A DNA stretch of 58,431 nucleotides, from assembly GCA_021287185.1 (NCBI GenBank), contig JAJTAZ010000018.1:1-58431 (forward strand), read 5' to 3'. The position numbers were made by a program, and so were the translations under genes. Positions 47,701 through 56,824 of the stretch are shown piece after piece. The notes under the pieces are model-generated. The model did no database searches, was not told the origin of the DNA, and saw only the letters and a list, made by a program, of their open reading frames with translations. Numbering within the stretch: position 1 is the first letter of the stretch; each line of letters begins with the position of its first letter. The DNA comes from Burkholderiales bacterium. GTDB taxonomy: Bacteria > Pseudomonadota > Gammaproteobacteria > Burkholderiales > Burkholderiaceae.

Positions 47701-48769
47701 AACGCCCCTGCCCTGTGTGTACTGGAATCCCCAATTCAGCAAGGGTCAAAGGCAAATGATTGATTAGTGACCAAGTCCCATCCACAGGTTTTCGTGTGGT
47801 CGCGTTGGATGAAGCCTCCAGTCCAGTTGGTTGAGCGTCTAAACTCAAATCCAAATTCGCCTGTGGCAAACTGCTCCAAAACAACCGTGGGTTCACACTT
47901 TTTAAGTCAACATGGCCCTGATGAATATACCAACCATCAATCAACTGAACTTCAACATAGCCTTGACCAAACAATTGATTGACACTGTCCTGCGCTGCAT
48001 CGGCTTTTAAATCCAAACGCAAATGTTTCAAATCACCTTGAGCCATTAAGTGCGCAGCGTAATCATTGTTTTCATCACTAACGGTGGCATCCAATTGACC
48101 ATGAATGGCAAACGGTCTGCGTCCATTGACATCCACTTGGCCTGTGTATTGCGCACCACCTTGGCGCAAATGGGTTAGGTTGATGTGGTGTTGAACCTTA
48201 TCCGTCAAAAGACTGCCCGAAATATCCAGCAATTGCGTGGTTTGCAAACCTTGAATCAAATTCAATTCACGCACGTTCAAATCATCCACTGTCATGGCAA
48301 AAGGCATGGTGATTTTTTGAATCGGTGTGGATGGCTCGTTCGAAGGAAATATCGCAATATCCAAACGCTGTGCAGCAATATGCGGCACATTCCAACGCAG
48401 TGGCAACAATTGCCAATGCCACGTACTGCTCAACTCATTGATATCAATGTGCACCGTACTTAAATGAATGTGAACAGATTCAGCATTGCCACCTTTGGCC
48501 AAAGTCCCCGAAACCCATTGAGCTTGGATATGCCCCGCGCTCAAAACTTTGGTCGTACGCCACAACAAACGGGTACCACGCTCACTTTGAGCAGCGACGA
48601 TGATGCCTGCCAATAACAACAGCACCAACACACACATCACCATAACGGCACGCAACAACCTTTGTTTTAGGTTATTGGGTGTGCGGTTTTTGGCAACAGA
48701 CGATGTCTCTTGACTGTTGTGATCGTTGTTTTGATCAGGCAAAACCTCGGAATTTTGCATATCGTTCAT
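44747..48769 (-). CDS. tamB: TamB-like translocation/assembly module protein
   Basis: 1340 residues. N-terminal membrane anchor (about 38-60, [16 protein letters not shown]) in the inner membrane, then a long beta-rich periplasmic body of repeating hydrophobic strands (AsmA/TamB type), and the C-terminal DUF490 domain with [21 protein letters not shown] and IDLQYRRRF. With TamA it spans the periplasm and is linked to outer-membrane protein and lipid transport. Overlaps the tamA stop by one base. Confidence 0.9.
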   Translation of the reverse strand: MNDMQNSEVLPDQNNDHNSQETSSVAKNRTPNNLKQRLLRAVMVMCVLVLLLLAGIIVAAQSERGTRLLWRTTKVLSAGHIQAQWVSGTLAKGGNAESVHIHLSTVHIDINELSSTWHWQLLPLRWNVPHIAAQRLDIAIFPSNEPSTPIQKITMPFAMTVDDLNVRELNLIQGLQTTQLLDISGSLLTDKVQHHINLTHLRQGGAQYTGQVDVNGRRPFAIHGQLDATVSDENNDYAAHLMAQGDLKHLRLDLKADAAQDSVNQLFGQGYVEVQLIDGWYIHQGHVDLKSVNPRLFWSSLPQANLDLSLDAQPTGLEASSNATTRKPVDGTWSLINHLPLTLAELGIPVHTGQGRFTLTDTQQTLSDMRVQLMNGGSLTGSGVFANQQGQIDVQVQDYNLKTIHQKLLNTALDGNVKITLNKGSQRYDGQLAQSGAVNMRIDAGVLMSDGVIDIQTAKISGLGNAQLALVGKIQMQETMPFEGKLGAQQFNLRDLGDFPSSQLAGVFDVNGDLKPNFKLNLKGDLQQSRWANVNAQGQIDISYQMPDKFEARQLDVTIGDNRFQAKGALGNPQDRLNLNINAPNLAQLQFGFAGSLNAVGDLSGALTRPRGKLQLQANQLTFLDNRIQSARVDGQWETGENGPMNADVSLVGYDVGRVHIKKFDGTVRGTQASHQFNSTFVGDIVVLEGSPASKTTAAKSAVQWILDGQASGSGSVTADGWRGQVNQLRNIGQPNVQMMQATAVAYEKQEFKLSNFIAKVQEAQLNMDVLSIQGQRINAKGNVSNLIANRWLSWLNIPLPFYPSDDFAVKGQWDIAMGAQPAGGFKFERERGNVALDARRKNIIELSDMDFQGRITGTQMALSGQLNGTSIGQNRIQGNLGLVNSAAGWVVTGLSPLNVNINAKLNALNQFNHLFGVNVRVDGQAQADLNLKGTLSSWVPEGVVTGQNLSFYELEQGIRLNEGVARIRVEPSQMVFEQFDAKGVEGTLSVDGTVGWGIKQGVNAKMTMNHLRPFARPDREVVLSGTTQLGFDGVRLFTITGDVLVDKALIDMPPFPPPSLGNDVHLAQPIGAGKNQAKTDIAYATQVDLNLNLGNSFRFKGQGADVYMAGNVRLRSELDNPEIRANGTVKITRGTYLFYGQTLTVQRGLVTFAGPIDDPSINILASRSINTTEVGVEVSGTLADTRARLHSNPDMPDEEKLAWLLFGRSTADLGGNDISAIAGAASLLLSTDQGRKITERFGIDNISVGAVGSNARGTSGTYVGVGKQFTDRFGIAYEQGIDTVSSVLKMTWSLSRSWQIVLRGGTNNGIDLQYRRRFDRISFTNKATDKNTDKKDEKK

Positions 48770-50700
48770 TAAAACACAATCCCAATTGAAATGTGGGGGG
48801 ACAATTTTCGACGTGGATAACCATACGCCAAGTCAAACTGAATGGGACCGACAGGACTGCGCCAGCGTGCGCCCAGACCCACGCCGTGATAAATCGGTCG
48901 ATTGCTCAATTTATCGGTCACACTGCCCACATCATAAAATGCCGCCCACCCCCACGCATCGCTAAACCAATGGGTGTATTCAGCCGAAGCCGTTGCCAAA
49001 AACTGAGTAGGCAAAACCTGACCCGCAGCCATTGAACTGGGGTCACCAATGCTTTGATACGAGTATCCACGCAAAGAACCGCTGCCCCCCGCTTTGAACA
49101 ATAAACTCGAAGGCACATCGTACAAATTATCATTGGTATTGACCAAACCAATTTCACCGCGCAAAACCAAAGAGTCTTTCTTAAGGAACGGGAAAAAATG
49201 ACGATAACGACCATACCAACGCACAAAACTTGCGGTAGAACCCATGGATTTTGACGCAACACTCACCGAAGCATCAACCGCATACCCACGACGAGGGTAT
49301 GCGCGGGAATCCACATTAAATTTTGACCAATCCAATCCAACCACCCACGCATGGCTGGAGTCTTGTCCCAAGGTGCTGTTGTAATAATCTAAATTATAAG
49401 AAATCGCACTGCGTTCCAACTTGCGTGAATAGTGCACCCCAACTTGGTAGGTGTCATCCCGTACCGACGTGGTGCGATCTTGATCCAATTTGCCAAACAC
49501 GCTCCATTGGTAGTGATTTTTGTTTTGTGGGGTTGACAACGACATCTGCCCAATTCGCTCTTTTTGTTGCCAATCGTAGCGCGTATCATAAATCCAACCG
49601 CGCTTGAATACATTGTAGTGGCTGTATTGGACATTCGCGCGAAAACCCGCATCGGTACCATAACCGACCAAACCCTTGAAGTTTGAGCTTGGCAGTTCCA
49701 CCACACTGACCTTAATCGGGGTCAACTGTGCATCATTTGGGTTGGCATCAATGTCCACCGTGACATTTGAGAAATACGGCAAGTCTTGTAAACGTTTTTG
49801 ATAATCCAATAATTTTTGACGGTTATAGGCCTCACCCACTTCAATCACATTCACGTTTTTCACGATATTTTCGCGATAACGACGCAAACCAGTTACCTCA
49901 ACATCACCCAAAGTAAAATAAGGGCCCGAATCTAAAATAGCGGATACATCGGCATGGGTTCGCGACACATCAATCATGGCTGAGGTGTCCTTAAATCGAG
50001 CACCCGCGTATGCATCAGAGCGAATTTTGCGCAACAATAACGTTTTCGCCAAAGACCAGTCGTTTTGAGTAAACGGCTCATCCTCTTGCAGTGACCAGTC
50101 AAACTCCAATTCGCCCGCGCGTTCCTTATTTTGCTGTTTAATCAGCCCCTCAAAATTTAACTGAGCAGAACGAATTTTGACACGCTCTCCCAAATCAACT
50201 CGAATGGTGTAACTCGGACGGCCTTGCGGGGGTGTGTTTGCGTCCGCTTTGGAAACATCTTCGGTTTGTGGATTGACTTGCTGGTTGGGCTGTTGATTGC
50301 TCCGTTGTGCTTCTTGTCGTGTCGCTTGCGCCGCCTCAACCGCACTCAATTGTGCGTCGGTACCGACCGTTAATCCCGTTCGATCGTCAATCACCACAAT
50401 TCGACTATTAAAATACCCCTCGGTTGCGAGCAAACCCGCTGCTTGTTCAGCCACATGATCGACCAAAAAGTCCAAATACGCATCGCGGATGTCCTCACGC
50501 GTGCGATAGCGCACGATGTCCAAATGGGTTTCAAGCAGGGTTTTGATTTCTTTCGGCGCTGCCACTTGCACCGAATAATTGTCCGCTTGCACGGGCGTAC
50601 TCAGCGTCAACATCACCGCCGCAAAAATCGCGCACACAGCAAAACAACCACTGGCGCTGCTGAGGTGTTTGGCAGTATGTTGAACAAAGCGGCGTTTCAT
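48769..50700 (-). CDS. tamA: TamA-like outer-membrane BamA-family protein
   Basis: 643 residues from ATG 50700, which gives a signal peptide (about 1-39, SGCFAVCAIFAAVMLTLSTPVQA). POTRA-like domains fill about 45-330 and a 16-strand barrel the rest, with FKAGGSGSLRGYSYQSIG and the final beta-strand ending SIGIVF. A Gln/Asn-rich segment (near 130-160) interrupts the POTRA region. Partner of the adjacent TamB. Confidence 0.9.
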   Translation of the reverse strand: MKRRFVQHTAKHLSSASGCFAVCAIFAAVMLTLSTPVQADNYSVQVAAPKEIKTLLETHLDIVRYRTREDIRDAYLDFLVDHVAEQAAGLLATEGYFNSRIVVIDDRTGLTVGTDAQLSAVEAAQATRQEAQRSNQQPNQQVNPQTEDVSKADANTPPQGRPSYTIRVDLGERVKIRSAQLNFEGLIKQQNKERAGELEFDWSLQEDEPFTQNDWSLAKTLLLRKIRSDAYAGARFKDTSAMIDVSRTHADVSAILDSGPYFTLGDVEVTGLRRYRENIVKNVNVIEVGEAYNRQKLLDYQKRLQDLPYFSNVTVDIDANPNDAQLTPIKVSVVELPSSNFKGLVGYGTDAGFRANVQYSHYNVFKRGWIYDTRYDWQQKERIGQMSLSTPQNKNHYQWSVFGKLDQDRTTSVRDDTYQVGVHYSRKLERSAISYNLDYYNSTLGQDSSHAWVVGLDWSKFNVDSRAYPRRGYAVDASVSVASKSMGSTASFVRWYGRYRHFFPFLKKDSLVLRGEIGLVNTNDNLYDVPSSLLFKAGGSGSLRGYSYQSIGDPSSMAAGQVLPTQFLATASAEYTHWFSDAWGWAAFYDVGSVTDKLSNRPIYHGVGLGARWRSPVGPIQFDLAYGYPRRKLSPHISIGIVF

Positions 50701-50819
50701 AGCGTAAATGGTCACAGAGGCAATTATTTCGGGTAAAATGTCAGTCAAGGGGTTCTTAAAACCCCACTTCGCATTGTAAACAATTCTCACCTTCACGAGG
50801 GTGAATGGAGCAAATAAAA

Positions 50820-50996
50820 ATGGCAAAATACGAATCCGACATTACCCTATTCATACAAGAACTGAAAAAAAAACACCCTGAGCTTGAACAAAAACAGGCT
50901 GAAGGTCGCGCCCGTTTGTGGGATAAACCGCAGGATCCTGGCTTGCAACGTGCATTTGATGCCGCCGAAATATCCAGCAAACGTGCTGGCTACTAA
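50820..50996 (+). CDS. DUF3460 small protein
   Basis: 58 residues from ATG 50820 with GGAG nine bases upstream. YESDITLFIQELKKKHPELEQ and EGRARLWDKPQD are the marks of this short Burkholderiales family of unknown function. It stands nine bases ahead of scpA and divergent from tamA. Confidence 0.85.
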   Translation: MAKYESDITLFIQELKKKHPELEQKQAEGRARLWDKPQDPGLQRAFDAAEISSKRAGY

Positions 50997-51005
50997 ACAT
51001 CATTC

Positions 51006-51938
51006 ATGAGCAGCACACCATCTGCACACGATACCAGCAGCGCATTGGACAGTGCCATGGCGCAAATGGAGCAAACCGCCACACTCGCCGTGTCGGCCAC
51101 GCCCGACACATTGGATGGTATGGCGTATGCGCGTCTGTATGGTGAGCCGCTATTCAGTATCCCCACAGATTTATACATACCACCGAATGCTTTGGAGGTA
51201 TTTTTAGAAACCTTTGAAGGCCCTTTGGATTTATTGCTTTACTTGATTCGTAAGCAAAATTTCAATGTGCTCGACATCCCAATGGCACAAGTCACCACGC
51301 AATATTTGGGGTATGTTGAGCAAATCAAAACCTACAACCTTGAGTTGGCATCCGAATACCTCTTGATGGCCGCAATGCTGATTGAGATTAAATCACGCAT
51401 GCTCTTGCCCGTCAAAAAATCCGACACGGGTGAAGAGGTCGATGATCCGCGCGCTGAACTGGTGCGTCGTTTATTGGAATACGAACAAATCAAGTTGGCT
51501 GCCCAAAACTTGGGACACATTCCTGTTGCAGGACGTGATTTTTTACTGGCGCACGCCAATATTGATGAACTGGCACCCAAAGCATTGCCGACCGTGAATC
51601 CCGATGACTTAAAAACTGCGTGGCAAGACATCCTCAAACGTGCCAAACTCAATGCGCGCCACACCATCACGCGGGAAACACTTTCGGTGCGTGAATTCAT
51701 GTCGGATATTTTGCGCAAACTCAACAACCGCCGATTCATGGAATTCACCGATTTATTTGAAGATTTGGTCGCGCAGGGCTCGGCACGCTCTGTCTTGGTG
51801 GTCAACTTCATCGCCATGCTTGAACTCTCACGTGAAGCACTGGTTGAAATCACCCAAGCCGAAGCCTACGCACCGATTTACGTGCGCTTGAGTTATCAAC
51901 CATCGACTACCCTTGCCCCCACAGAACCAAACGCATAG
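51006..51938 (+). CDS. scpA: Segregation and condensation protein A (kleisin)
   Basis: 310 residues. VFLETFEGPLDLLLYLIRKQNFNVLDI in the N-terminal domain (residues about 62-90) and a winged-helix end with RRFMEFTDLFEDL and VVNFIAMLELSREALVEI. It bridges SMC heads with ScpB. The first 60 residues are a variable tail, so the true start could lie nearer 51057. Start 51006 lacks a clear RBS. Confidence 0.93.
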   Translation: MSSTPSAHDTSSALDSAMAQMEQTATLAVSATPDTLDGMAYARLYGEPLFSIPTDLYIPPNALEVFLETFEGPLDLLLYLIRKQNFNVLDIPMAQVTTQYLGYVEQIKTYNLELASEYLLMAAMLIEIKSRMLLPVKKSDTGEEVDDPRAELVRRLLEYEQIKLAAQNLGHIPVAGRDFLLAHANIDELAPKALPTVNPDDLKTAWQDILKRAKLNARHTITRETLSVREFMSDILRKLNNRRFMEFTDLFEDLVAQGSARSVLVVNFIAMLELSREALVEITQAEAYAPIYVRLSYQPSTTLAPTEPNA

Positions 51939-51946
51939 GAGCAATC

Positions 51947-52321
51947 ATGAACACCACACGCATTCAATTGTTTCGTGAACAAAACACCGCCGCCGAATTT
52001 GACCACCCGCGCTCAGACCGATTGGTCAATGGCAACCCGCAGCGCACCACATGGAATCATTTCACCAACCGCAGTGGTGAAATGTTTGCGGGTGTTTGGG
52101 CGAGCGAGGTTGGCAGTTGGCGGATTGAAATGGGCGAGACCGAAGACGAGTATTTCTATGTGATTGAAGGCTCCGGCGCAATTATCGAAGAAAACGGTGA
52201 ACGACGAAGTTTTACCGTCGGCGACGCGGTCATCATCCCTGCGGGTTTCAAAGGGATTTTCGAAGTATCCACTGCTTTGAAAAAGCATTATGTGATTGTT
52301 GAGCGGCAAGTATCCAAATAA
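51947..52321 (+). CDS. Cupin-domain protein
   Basis: 124 residues forming one cupin barrel. The first motif is diverged (WRIEMGETEDEYFYVIEG); the second is GDAVIIPAGFKGIFE. It resembles the EutQ/DUF861 group. No substrate can be assigned. The start has AGGAG upstream, eight bases after scpA. Confidence 0.8.
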   Translation: MNTTRIQLFREQNTAAEFDHPRSDRLVNGNPQRTTWNHFTNRSGEMFAGVWASEVGSWRIEMGETEDEYFYVIEGSGAIIEENGERRSFTVGDAVIIPAGFKGIFEVSTALKKHYVIVERQVSK

Positions 52322-52373
52322 AACATTTTAAAAATCAATGACGTATAACATCTTTGATTTTGTCTCCTTAAAT

Positions 52374-52940
52374 TTATTTACCACGTCGAGCTAATTCAAC
52401 GTGAGGATAGGTCGAAACAGTAGAAAATTCGCTTTTAGGTGAGATAACCTTCATATTGGCTTTATACAGACCGTATCCCACAGGCTTAAAAACAAACGCT
52501 TGGTGAACTTGTATATATTTTTCTTGCCCTTTAAATACTTGATTACCGCCTGAACTGCCACTCATAAAAACCATCTTATTGTCTATCGGTACTTGGTAAT
52601 TAATCAGTTCAATTTCATCTGATGGTGGTTTTTTCTTACCAAAAACAGAAATATCTATCCATTTTCCATTTTGATAAAAAGCCACACCAACCTCCAGCCT
52701 AACGGATTCAGGTCTTATTAAATTTTTTCCATCAGAATAAACACAGGAAACACCGACCATATGCCATAACGGGAGTACATCTTCTTTTTTATTTGGCAAA
52801 ATCCAAAACTCGAATTCAGATTCACTTCCTTCCTTAGAAAGATCAAACGTTTTATCCTCTTGAGTAAATGGTAACTGCGGTTGTAAAAAGAAATAAGGGT
52901 CTTTTTGTTTATAGTTTATCAGCGTTATAAGTAAGAGCAG
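52374..52940 (-). pseudogene. Hypothetical protein, 5' end removed by the IS
   Basis: The frame stays open from the stop at 52374 up to the IS edge and beyond it to a TGA within 12 bases of the IS. No ATG exists anywhere in it (the first possible start is TTG 52799). The visible N-terminus is hydrophobic (LLLLITLINYK), like a signal peptide or anchor whose first residues are missing, then a beta-rich domain with DLSKEGSESEFEFWILPN. About 189 codons remain. It recalls DUF5625-type exported proteins, but that is weak. Confidence 0.7.
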
Positions 52941-53026
52941 AGAGGTGGCTCAAGAAATTTGAACAGAGCGATAAGTGATGAAGTTTACTCAACCAGCCAT
53001 TAGAATGGCGTAAAAAGGAGTAAAAC

Positions 53027-53329
53027 ATGTCACGTCGTCCCCGTAGAAACCATAGCCCAGAATTCAAAGCCAAGGTTGCATTAGCCGCCATTCAAGGTGA
53101 TAAAACACTCGCCCAATTGGCCGAGCAATTTGACTTACATGCCAACCAGATTGTCGAATGGAAGAAACAGCTGCAAGAGCACGCTGCCAGTGTATTTGGT
53201 AGTGCAGCCCCCCAAGCCGAGCCAACCGATCTCAAACCGCTGCACGCTAAAATCGGTCAACTCACCTTGGAGAATGATTTTTTAGAAACAGCGCTCATCA
53301 AGGCGGGATTGCTGAGCGCAAAGCGATGA
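53027..53329 (+). CDS. IS3-family transposase OrfA
   Basis: 100 residues. N-terminal helix-turn-helix (SPEFKAKVALAAIQGDKTLAQLAEQFDLHANQIVEWKKQL) and a C-terminal leucine-zipper-like helix (KIGQLTLENDFLETALIKAG). It binds the IS ends. Its last four bases overlap orfB (ATGA), where a frameshift would make OrfAB. Confidence 0.9.
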   Translation: MSRRPRRNHSPEFKAKVALAAIQGDKTLAQLAEQFDLHANQIVEWKKQLQEHAASVFGSAAPQAEPTDLKPLHAKIGQLTLENDFLETALIKAGLLSAKR

Positions 53330-54156
53330 TTAACCGAGACAGTGAACTATCCATCACACGCCAAGCCGAATTGCTGGGCTTTAGCAGAGGCATGGTCTAT
53401 TACGAACCCAAAGTCATCAACGAGTCTGACTTAAAACTGATGAACGCCATCGACAAACTGCACATGGACTTTCCATTTATGGGTGCACGGATGCTGCGCA
53501 ACCAGTTGAACCGACAAGGCTTGAATGGGGGGCGCCGTCATGTGCGAACGCTCATGCGGCGCATGGGCATCCACGCCATTTATCGCAAACCCAAAAACAC
53601 CAGTGCGCATAATCCTGAGCACAAGGTTTATCCGTATCTTCTGCGCGGTATGAACATCATCGCCAACCAGGTATGGGCATTAGACACGACCTACATTCCG
53701 ATGGCACGGGGTTTTGTCTATCTGACAGCTGTCATTGACTGGGCAACGCGCAAAGTCTTGGCACACAAGGTGGCGATAACGCTTGAAGCCTGCCATGCCA
53801 TTGATGTACTCAACGAAGCATTTGCCAAGTACGATGCACCGCAAATCGTCAACACCGATCAAGGCAGCCAATTTACCGCCCATGACTTCGTTCAAACGGT
53901 GAAAGACAATAACTGTCAAATCAGCATGGACGGACGCGGTGCTTGGCGGGACAATGTTATGGTTGAGCGACTGTGGCGGTCGGTCAAGTATGAGCGAGTT
54001 TATTTGAAGGCTTATGATTCGGTCGCTCACGCTAAAGCCGATATTTCTGAGTATTTGTGGTGGTACAATTCTGAACGCGAGCACTCAAGCCTCAACAAAC
54101 AAACACCCAATGAGCTCTACAACAAAACCGTCAAAACGTTTAATCTCGCAGCTTAA
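53326..54156 (+). CDS. IS3-family transposase OrfB (DDE integrase)
   Basis: 276 residues, integrase core. Catalytic residues Asp120 (ALDTTYI), Asp178 (NTDQGSQFT) and Glu214 (NVMVERLW), with the canonical 35 residues between the second Asp and Glu, then Lys221. The HTH-like N-terminal part includes HMDFPFMGARMLRNQL. Nothing essential is missing. Confidence 0.93.
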   Translation: MINRDSELSITRQAELLGFSRGMVYYEPKVINESDLKLMNAIDKLHMDFPFMGARMLRNQLNRQGLNGGRRHVRTLMRRMGIHAIYRKPKNTSAHNPEHKVYPYLLRGMNIIANQVWALDTTYIPMARGFVYLTAVIDWATRKVLAHKVAITLEACHAIDVLNEAFAKYDAPQIVNTDQGSQFTAHDFVQTVKDNNCQISMDGRGAWRDNVMVERLWRSVKYERVYLKAYDSVAHAKADISEYLWWYNSEREHSSLNKQTPNELYNKTVKTFNLAA

Positions 54157-54301
54157 AACCGTTTAAATAATGCTTTAAAATTCGTAGGCTTTATCACTTA
54201 TAAATCGGGTTTAACTGTTCAAACAAACGAGACCACTTCTATATGCCCAATATTTTTCTAAGTCACGAGTTTGTACTTCGCACCATTCCAACTATTTTTA
54301 G

Positions 54302-54310
54302 TTATCCACA
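54302..54310 (+). promoter_or_regulatory. Perfect DnaA box, left side of the putative origin
   Basis: TTATCCACA matches the DnaA consensus exactly. It is followed by an AT-rich stretch (54321-54351) and then the iteron-like repeats. Confidence 0.75.
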
Positions 54311-54402
54311 GGCTCTTCCTAGTAAATATATAGTAAAAAGAAAGTAAAGAGCATTTTGATGCTCTGTAAGCCTTTATTCATCAGTGTTTCCAAAGGTGGG
54401 GT

Positions 54403-54482
54403 GGAATGGTATCCCGATAAAGCGGAATGGTATCCCGATGAGGCGGAATGGTATCCCGATGGGAGCGGAATGGTATCCCGAT
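54403..54482 (+). repeat. Four iteron-like direct repeats
   Basis: GGAATGGTATCCCGAT occurs exactly at 54403-54418, 54424-54439, 54445-54460 and 54467-54482. The unit itself is a near dyad (GGAAT...ATCCC). Read as protein it gives EWYPD repeats, but that frame has no other support. Confidence 0.95.
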
Positions 54483-54491
54483 GGAAATTGA

Positions 54492-55400
54492 CTATTTATC
54501 CACAGGGTTTCGCCACAAAATTAACTGAGGCTTTCCTTTGGAACTTACATCAATTTTTATTTTGGCGATAATATCCAAACTTATCAATTCATCACAGGCT
54601 AACAGCAAAGCCTCGCGGAATTTTCTCGTTGGGCTATAATAATTCATCATTTTTTTAAGCGAATCTAGAGAGTACCGTTGCTCTTGATTTGATGAAGTAG
54701 CAACCAGCCTTTGAAGTCTTTTTGCCATGTCGTTTCTGATTTGTGTTCTTTTTTCCCAATCTATGCGGCTGTACTCTCTGTTGCCAAACATTATCACGAT
54801 TCGAGGATCAAGTTTAAAAGCGTATGCTTCATGACTTTCATCATAAATAAAATCAGCAATGACATTCATAGCGGTCTCGCTACCGATTGTATAACGTATT
54901 GAGCCATCATTTTTCCTCGCTTCGATATAGAGGATTCCTGCTCTCATTGATTTGATTCTACGGTGCAACCACATGTAATCTCCGCGTCCTGTGTTCCGAT
55001 CTAATTCTCGCAATAATTCAGCGCGATTTAATAGCACAAATTCTCCAATTGGTTGAGAACAAGCAAAATAAATTAGTGTCATGAATATGTCACAATCAGC
55101 CTCATCCAATTGCTCACCAGTATACTTAATAATGCAGTCTGAACGGCTAAACAGTTCAACATCGTTGTGATATTTACGTTTGCTACCCCGCGCGATAGGC
55201 GCAAATAGACTTGAACGGTTGATGTGATTGGGCATCGTCCCAATTTCAAACCCAGGCAAAAACAATTGCCGAGGTGTTTCAGCCGTTACTTTCTCTTGCT
55301 CCAAGGTGCGTTTTTCACCACGCCTTTTGGCTATACTTAACTTCTCGTCAAGTGAAGTACCACGAGGAATAAGTGGTAAAGGTTCAATTTTCTCGCTCAC
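54492..55400 (-). CDS. TrfA-family plasmid replication initiator
   Basis: 302 residues from GTG 55400, which has AAAAGG six bases upstream and overlaps the previous stop by 17 bases; ATG 55460 would overlap it by 77. The conserved TrfA block is clear: SSLFAPIARGSKRKYH, IIKYTGEQLDEADCDIFMTLIYFACSQPIGE, LDRNTGRGDYMWLHRRIKSM, and a second winged-helix half with DPRIVIMFGNREYSRIDW. Such proteins bind iterons and load DnaB. The four repeats next to its 3' end are the probable targets. An internal ATG before PNHINRSS could give a shorter form, as with the two TrfA forms of RK2 (inference). Confidence 0.85.
   Translation of the reverse strand: MSEKIEPLPLIPRGTSLDEKLSIAKRRGEKRTLEQEKVTAETPRQLFLPGFEIGTMPNHINRSSLFAPIARGSKRKYHNDVELFSRSDCIIKYTGEQLDEADCDIFMTLIYFACSQPIGEFVLLNRAELLRELDRNTGRGDYMWLHRRIKSMRAGILYIEARKNDGSIRYTIGSETAMNVIADFIYDESHEAYAFKLDPRIVIMFGNREYSRIDWEKRTQIRNDMAKRLQRLVATSSNQEQRYSLDSLKKMMNYYSPTRKFREALLLACDELISLDIIAKIKIDVSSKGKPQLILWRNPVDK
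54496..54504 (+). promoter_or_regulatory. Perfect DnaA box, right side of the putative origin
   Basis: A second exact TTATCCACA, 14 bases past the last iteron and inside the final codons of the TrfA-like gene. Confidence 0.75.
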
Positions 55401-55650
55401 TTTGAGCCTTTTCGTTTTCCCACTTGGCAATCCAATTTTTAATGGTTCGAATATCAACATATGTCGCAAAAGTTTGCGCTTGAATCAGTGTTGCAAGTTT
55501 ATTCGTGGCCGCCTTGTTAAGTTTTTTATCGCTCGTGATGACAGGCTTATTAATTTCATAAAAGGCCTTTGCTTGGCATCGAATGTCTTTGTGTGTTTTG
55601 TCCCAACGTAAGTGTGCCAATGATGCGGCATTAAGCGAAGGTGAGTTCAC
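55384..55650 (-). CDS. Small protein of unknown function before the rep gene
   Basis: 88 residues from GTG 55650; the GTGA overlaps the stop of the AlpA-like gene, so it is translationally coupled. No family recognised. The C-terminal FATYVDIRTIKNWIAKWENEK looks like a short helical DNA-binding or HTH region. Same operon as the Rep protein, so a copy-control or partition aid is possible but unsupported. Confidence 0.65.
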   Translation of the reverse strand: MNSPSLNAASLAHLRWDKTHKDIRCQAKAFYEINKPVITSDKKLNKAATNKLATLIQAQTFATYVDIRTIKNWIAKWENEKAQSEREN

Positions 55651-55871
55651 GACTGCACCTCGCTTTTTGCTTTGTTTTCAATCCACTCACGAACTTCTTC
55701 AGCTCGCCATGCCGTTCTTCGACTGCTTAATTTGTATGGTTTTGGAAACTGATTGTTTTTGCACCAATACCACAAAGTTCTTGGGGCAATAGGAATCAGG
55801 GTAAGTACCTGTGTGATGCGTAGATAGCCAGTAGTTGGCAAAGATGATGCTTGAGTTTGATAGTTTGACAA
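55647..55871 (-). CDS. AlpA-family/MerR-like helix-turn-helix regulator
   Basis: 74 residues. YLRITQVLTLIPIAPRTLWYWCKNNQFPKPYKLSSRRTAWRAEEVREWIE is the AlpA pattern, a winged helix with a final W-x-x-x-E-V-x-x-W. In P4-like elements AlpA proteins regulate integrase or act as excisionase. First gene of the three-gene rep operon. Confidence 0.85.
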   Translation of the reverse strand: MSNYQTQASSLPTTGYLRITQVLTLIPIAPRTLWYWCKNNQFPKPYKLSSRRTAWRAEEVREWIENKAKSEVQS

Positions 55872-56038
55872 AATAACCTCCAGTTAGTGATTTGCACAAC
55901 AAAGCACTGTGTTTCATGTTTTGGCGTGTTGTTGCGCATGGAGGTATTTTGTTGACTAATTATTTTTCCCGCTATCAGGAAAAACAAAACCCTGTATCGA
56001 CAGGGCTTTTAAGAGTAAATTTCCCAAAATTTTCCCGA

Positions 56039-56824
56039 TTAATTTTTCCTTTTCCATGCTACAATTTGTCTAATAGGGGTTTTAGGTTGTCTTTTACCTA
56101 CAAGCCTGTAGAATGCGGATTTTGAAATTTGTAACTCTAAAGTTTTAACAAATTTTTTGTATGTCCAACGCTCGTTATGGTACAGGTCCTTCCATTGATC
56201 AATTTCTTCTTGAGTTGGATTTGTGTGGTACTGTTGTAAGCTGTCTGTACTTATTCCCCATGTTGCAGAGTCGAAAAAACATTTAGCCCATTTGAACTTC
56301 TTATTTCCCTCCTCATCAAAATAGACATCAATAACTTTCCAATATTTGTTATCTCTAAAAAGCAAAACATCGTATTTAGTATTTGCTCGTGGGTCGTCTT
56401 CCTCGTGTTCTCTTTTTCCTTCAATCACACGACAAATTTCCGACATAATATTTTGCATCAGGGTTTCATCACAAAAGGGCACTTTAACTTTATAAGCTAT
56501 TAGGGAATTTTTGAAAGAAATAGGAGTGTTTATGTTGTACAAAAACCCATAATCCCCCGCAAAACATGGGGCATCATTAATTTGGTGTTCTGATTTTAAC
56601 CAAGCTTCAGCCAAATGCACTTCTTCTATAAAACTGACAACTGGCTCCAGTTTTCCTTGTCGAACTAAACTTGATATGACAGACTCATCAAACTTTTTCT
56701 TTGGAAACTTCAGCTTTAAATACTGAATTGCTTGCTTAACTGAGTAGCTCTCAGAATTAAACTCAGCTAATTGTCTTTCGGCACTTCTTTCAGTTAAATC
56801 AGAAAAATCAATAAGCGTACTCAT
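56039..56824 (-). CDS. Hypothetical protein coupled to the integrase
   Basis: 261 residues, overlapping the integrase stop by 17 bases. The first 70 residues are helical (YSVKQAIQYLKLKFPKKKFDESVISSLVRQGKLEPV), like a small HTH; the end KKFVKTLELQISKSAFYRLVGKRQP may be a second HTH. The middle (PFCDETLMQNIMSEICR) is not recognised. A regulator or cargo of the element is possible. Confidence 0.7.
   Translation of the reverse strand: MSTLIDFSDLTERSAERQLAEFNSESYSVKQAIQYLKLKFPKKKFDESVISSLVRQGKLEPVVSFIEEVHLAEAWLKSEHQINDAPCFAGDYGFLYNINTPISFKNSLIAYKVKVPFCDETLMQNIMSEICRVIEGKREHEEDDPRANTKYDVLLFRDNKYWKVIDVYFDEEGNKKFKWAKCFFDSATWGISTDSLQQYHTNPTQEEIDQWKDLYHNERWTYKKFVKTLELQISKSAFYRLVGKRQPKTPIRQIVAWKRKN

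Larger units (their letters stand above)
52941..54240. mobile_element. IS3-family insertion sequence
   Basis: About 1.30 kb with two genes, orfA and orfB, that overlap by four bases. Imperfect 26-bp inverted repeats lie at 52941-52966 and 54215-54240 (16 of 26 match; shared AGA.GTGG outside and TTTGAACAG inside), followed by an inner shared block ATAAGTGAT. No direct target duplication is visible at the edges (GCAG left, ATAT right). The left edge agrees with where the truncated gene loses its frame. Both genes look intact, so it may be active. Confidence 0.8.
54302..54504. other. Putative iteron-type replication origin
   Basis: In order: a DnaA box, an AT-rich stretch of about 30 bases, four GGAATGGTATCCCGAT repeats spaced 21, 21 and 22 bases, and a second DnaA box overlapping the end of a TrfA-like initiator gene. 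Helical-turn spacing, DnaA boxes and an adjacent Rep gene are the usual parts of a plasmid oriV. Function is inference. Confidence 0.65.

Noticed and set aside
54403-54482. CRISPR array
   Set aside because: Repeats are 16 bases with 5-6 base spacers that are not unique sequences, and no cas genes are present.
54356-54571. Small plus-strand frame with EWYPD repeats
   Set aside because: It is the read-through of the iteron-like repeats and has no RBS or family support; the DNA spacing and DnaA boxes explain the repeats better.
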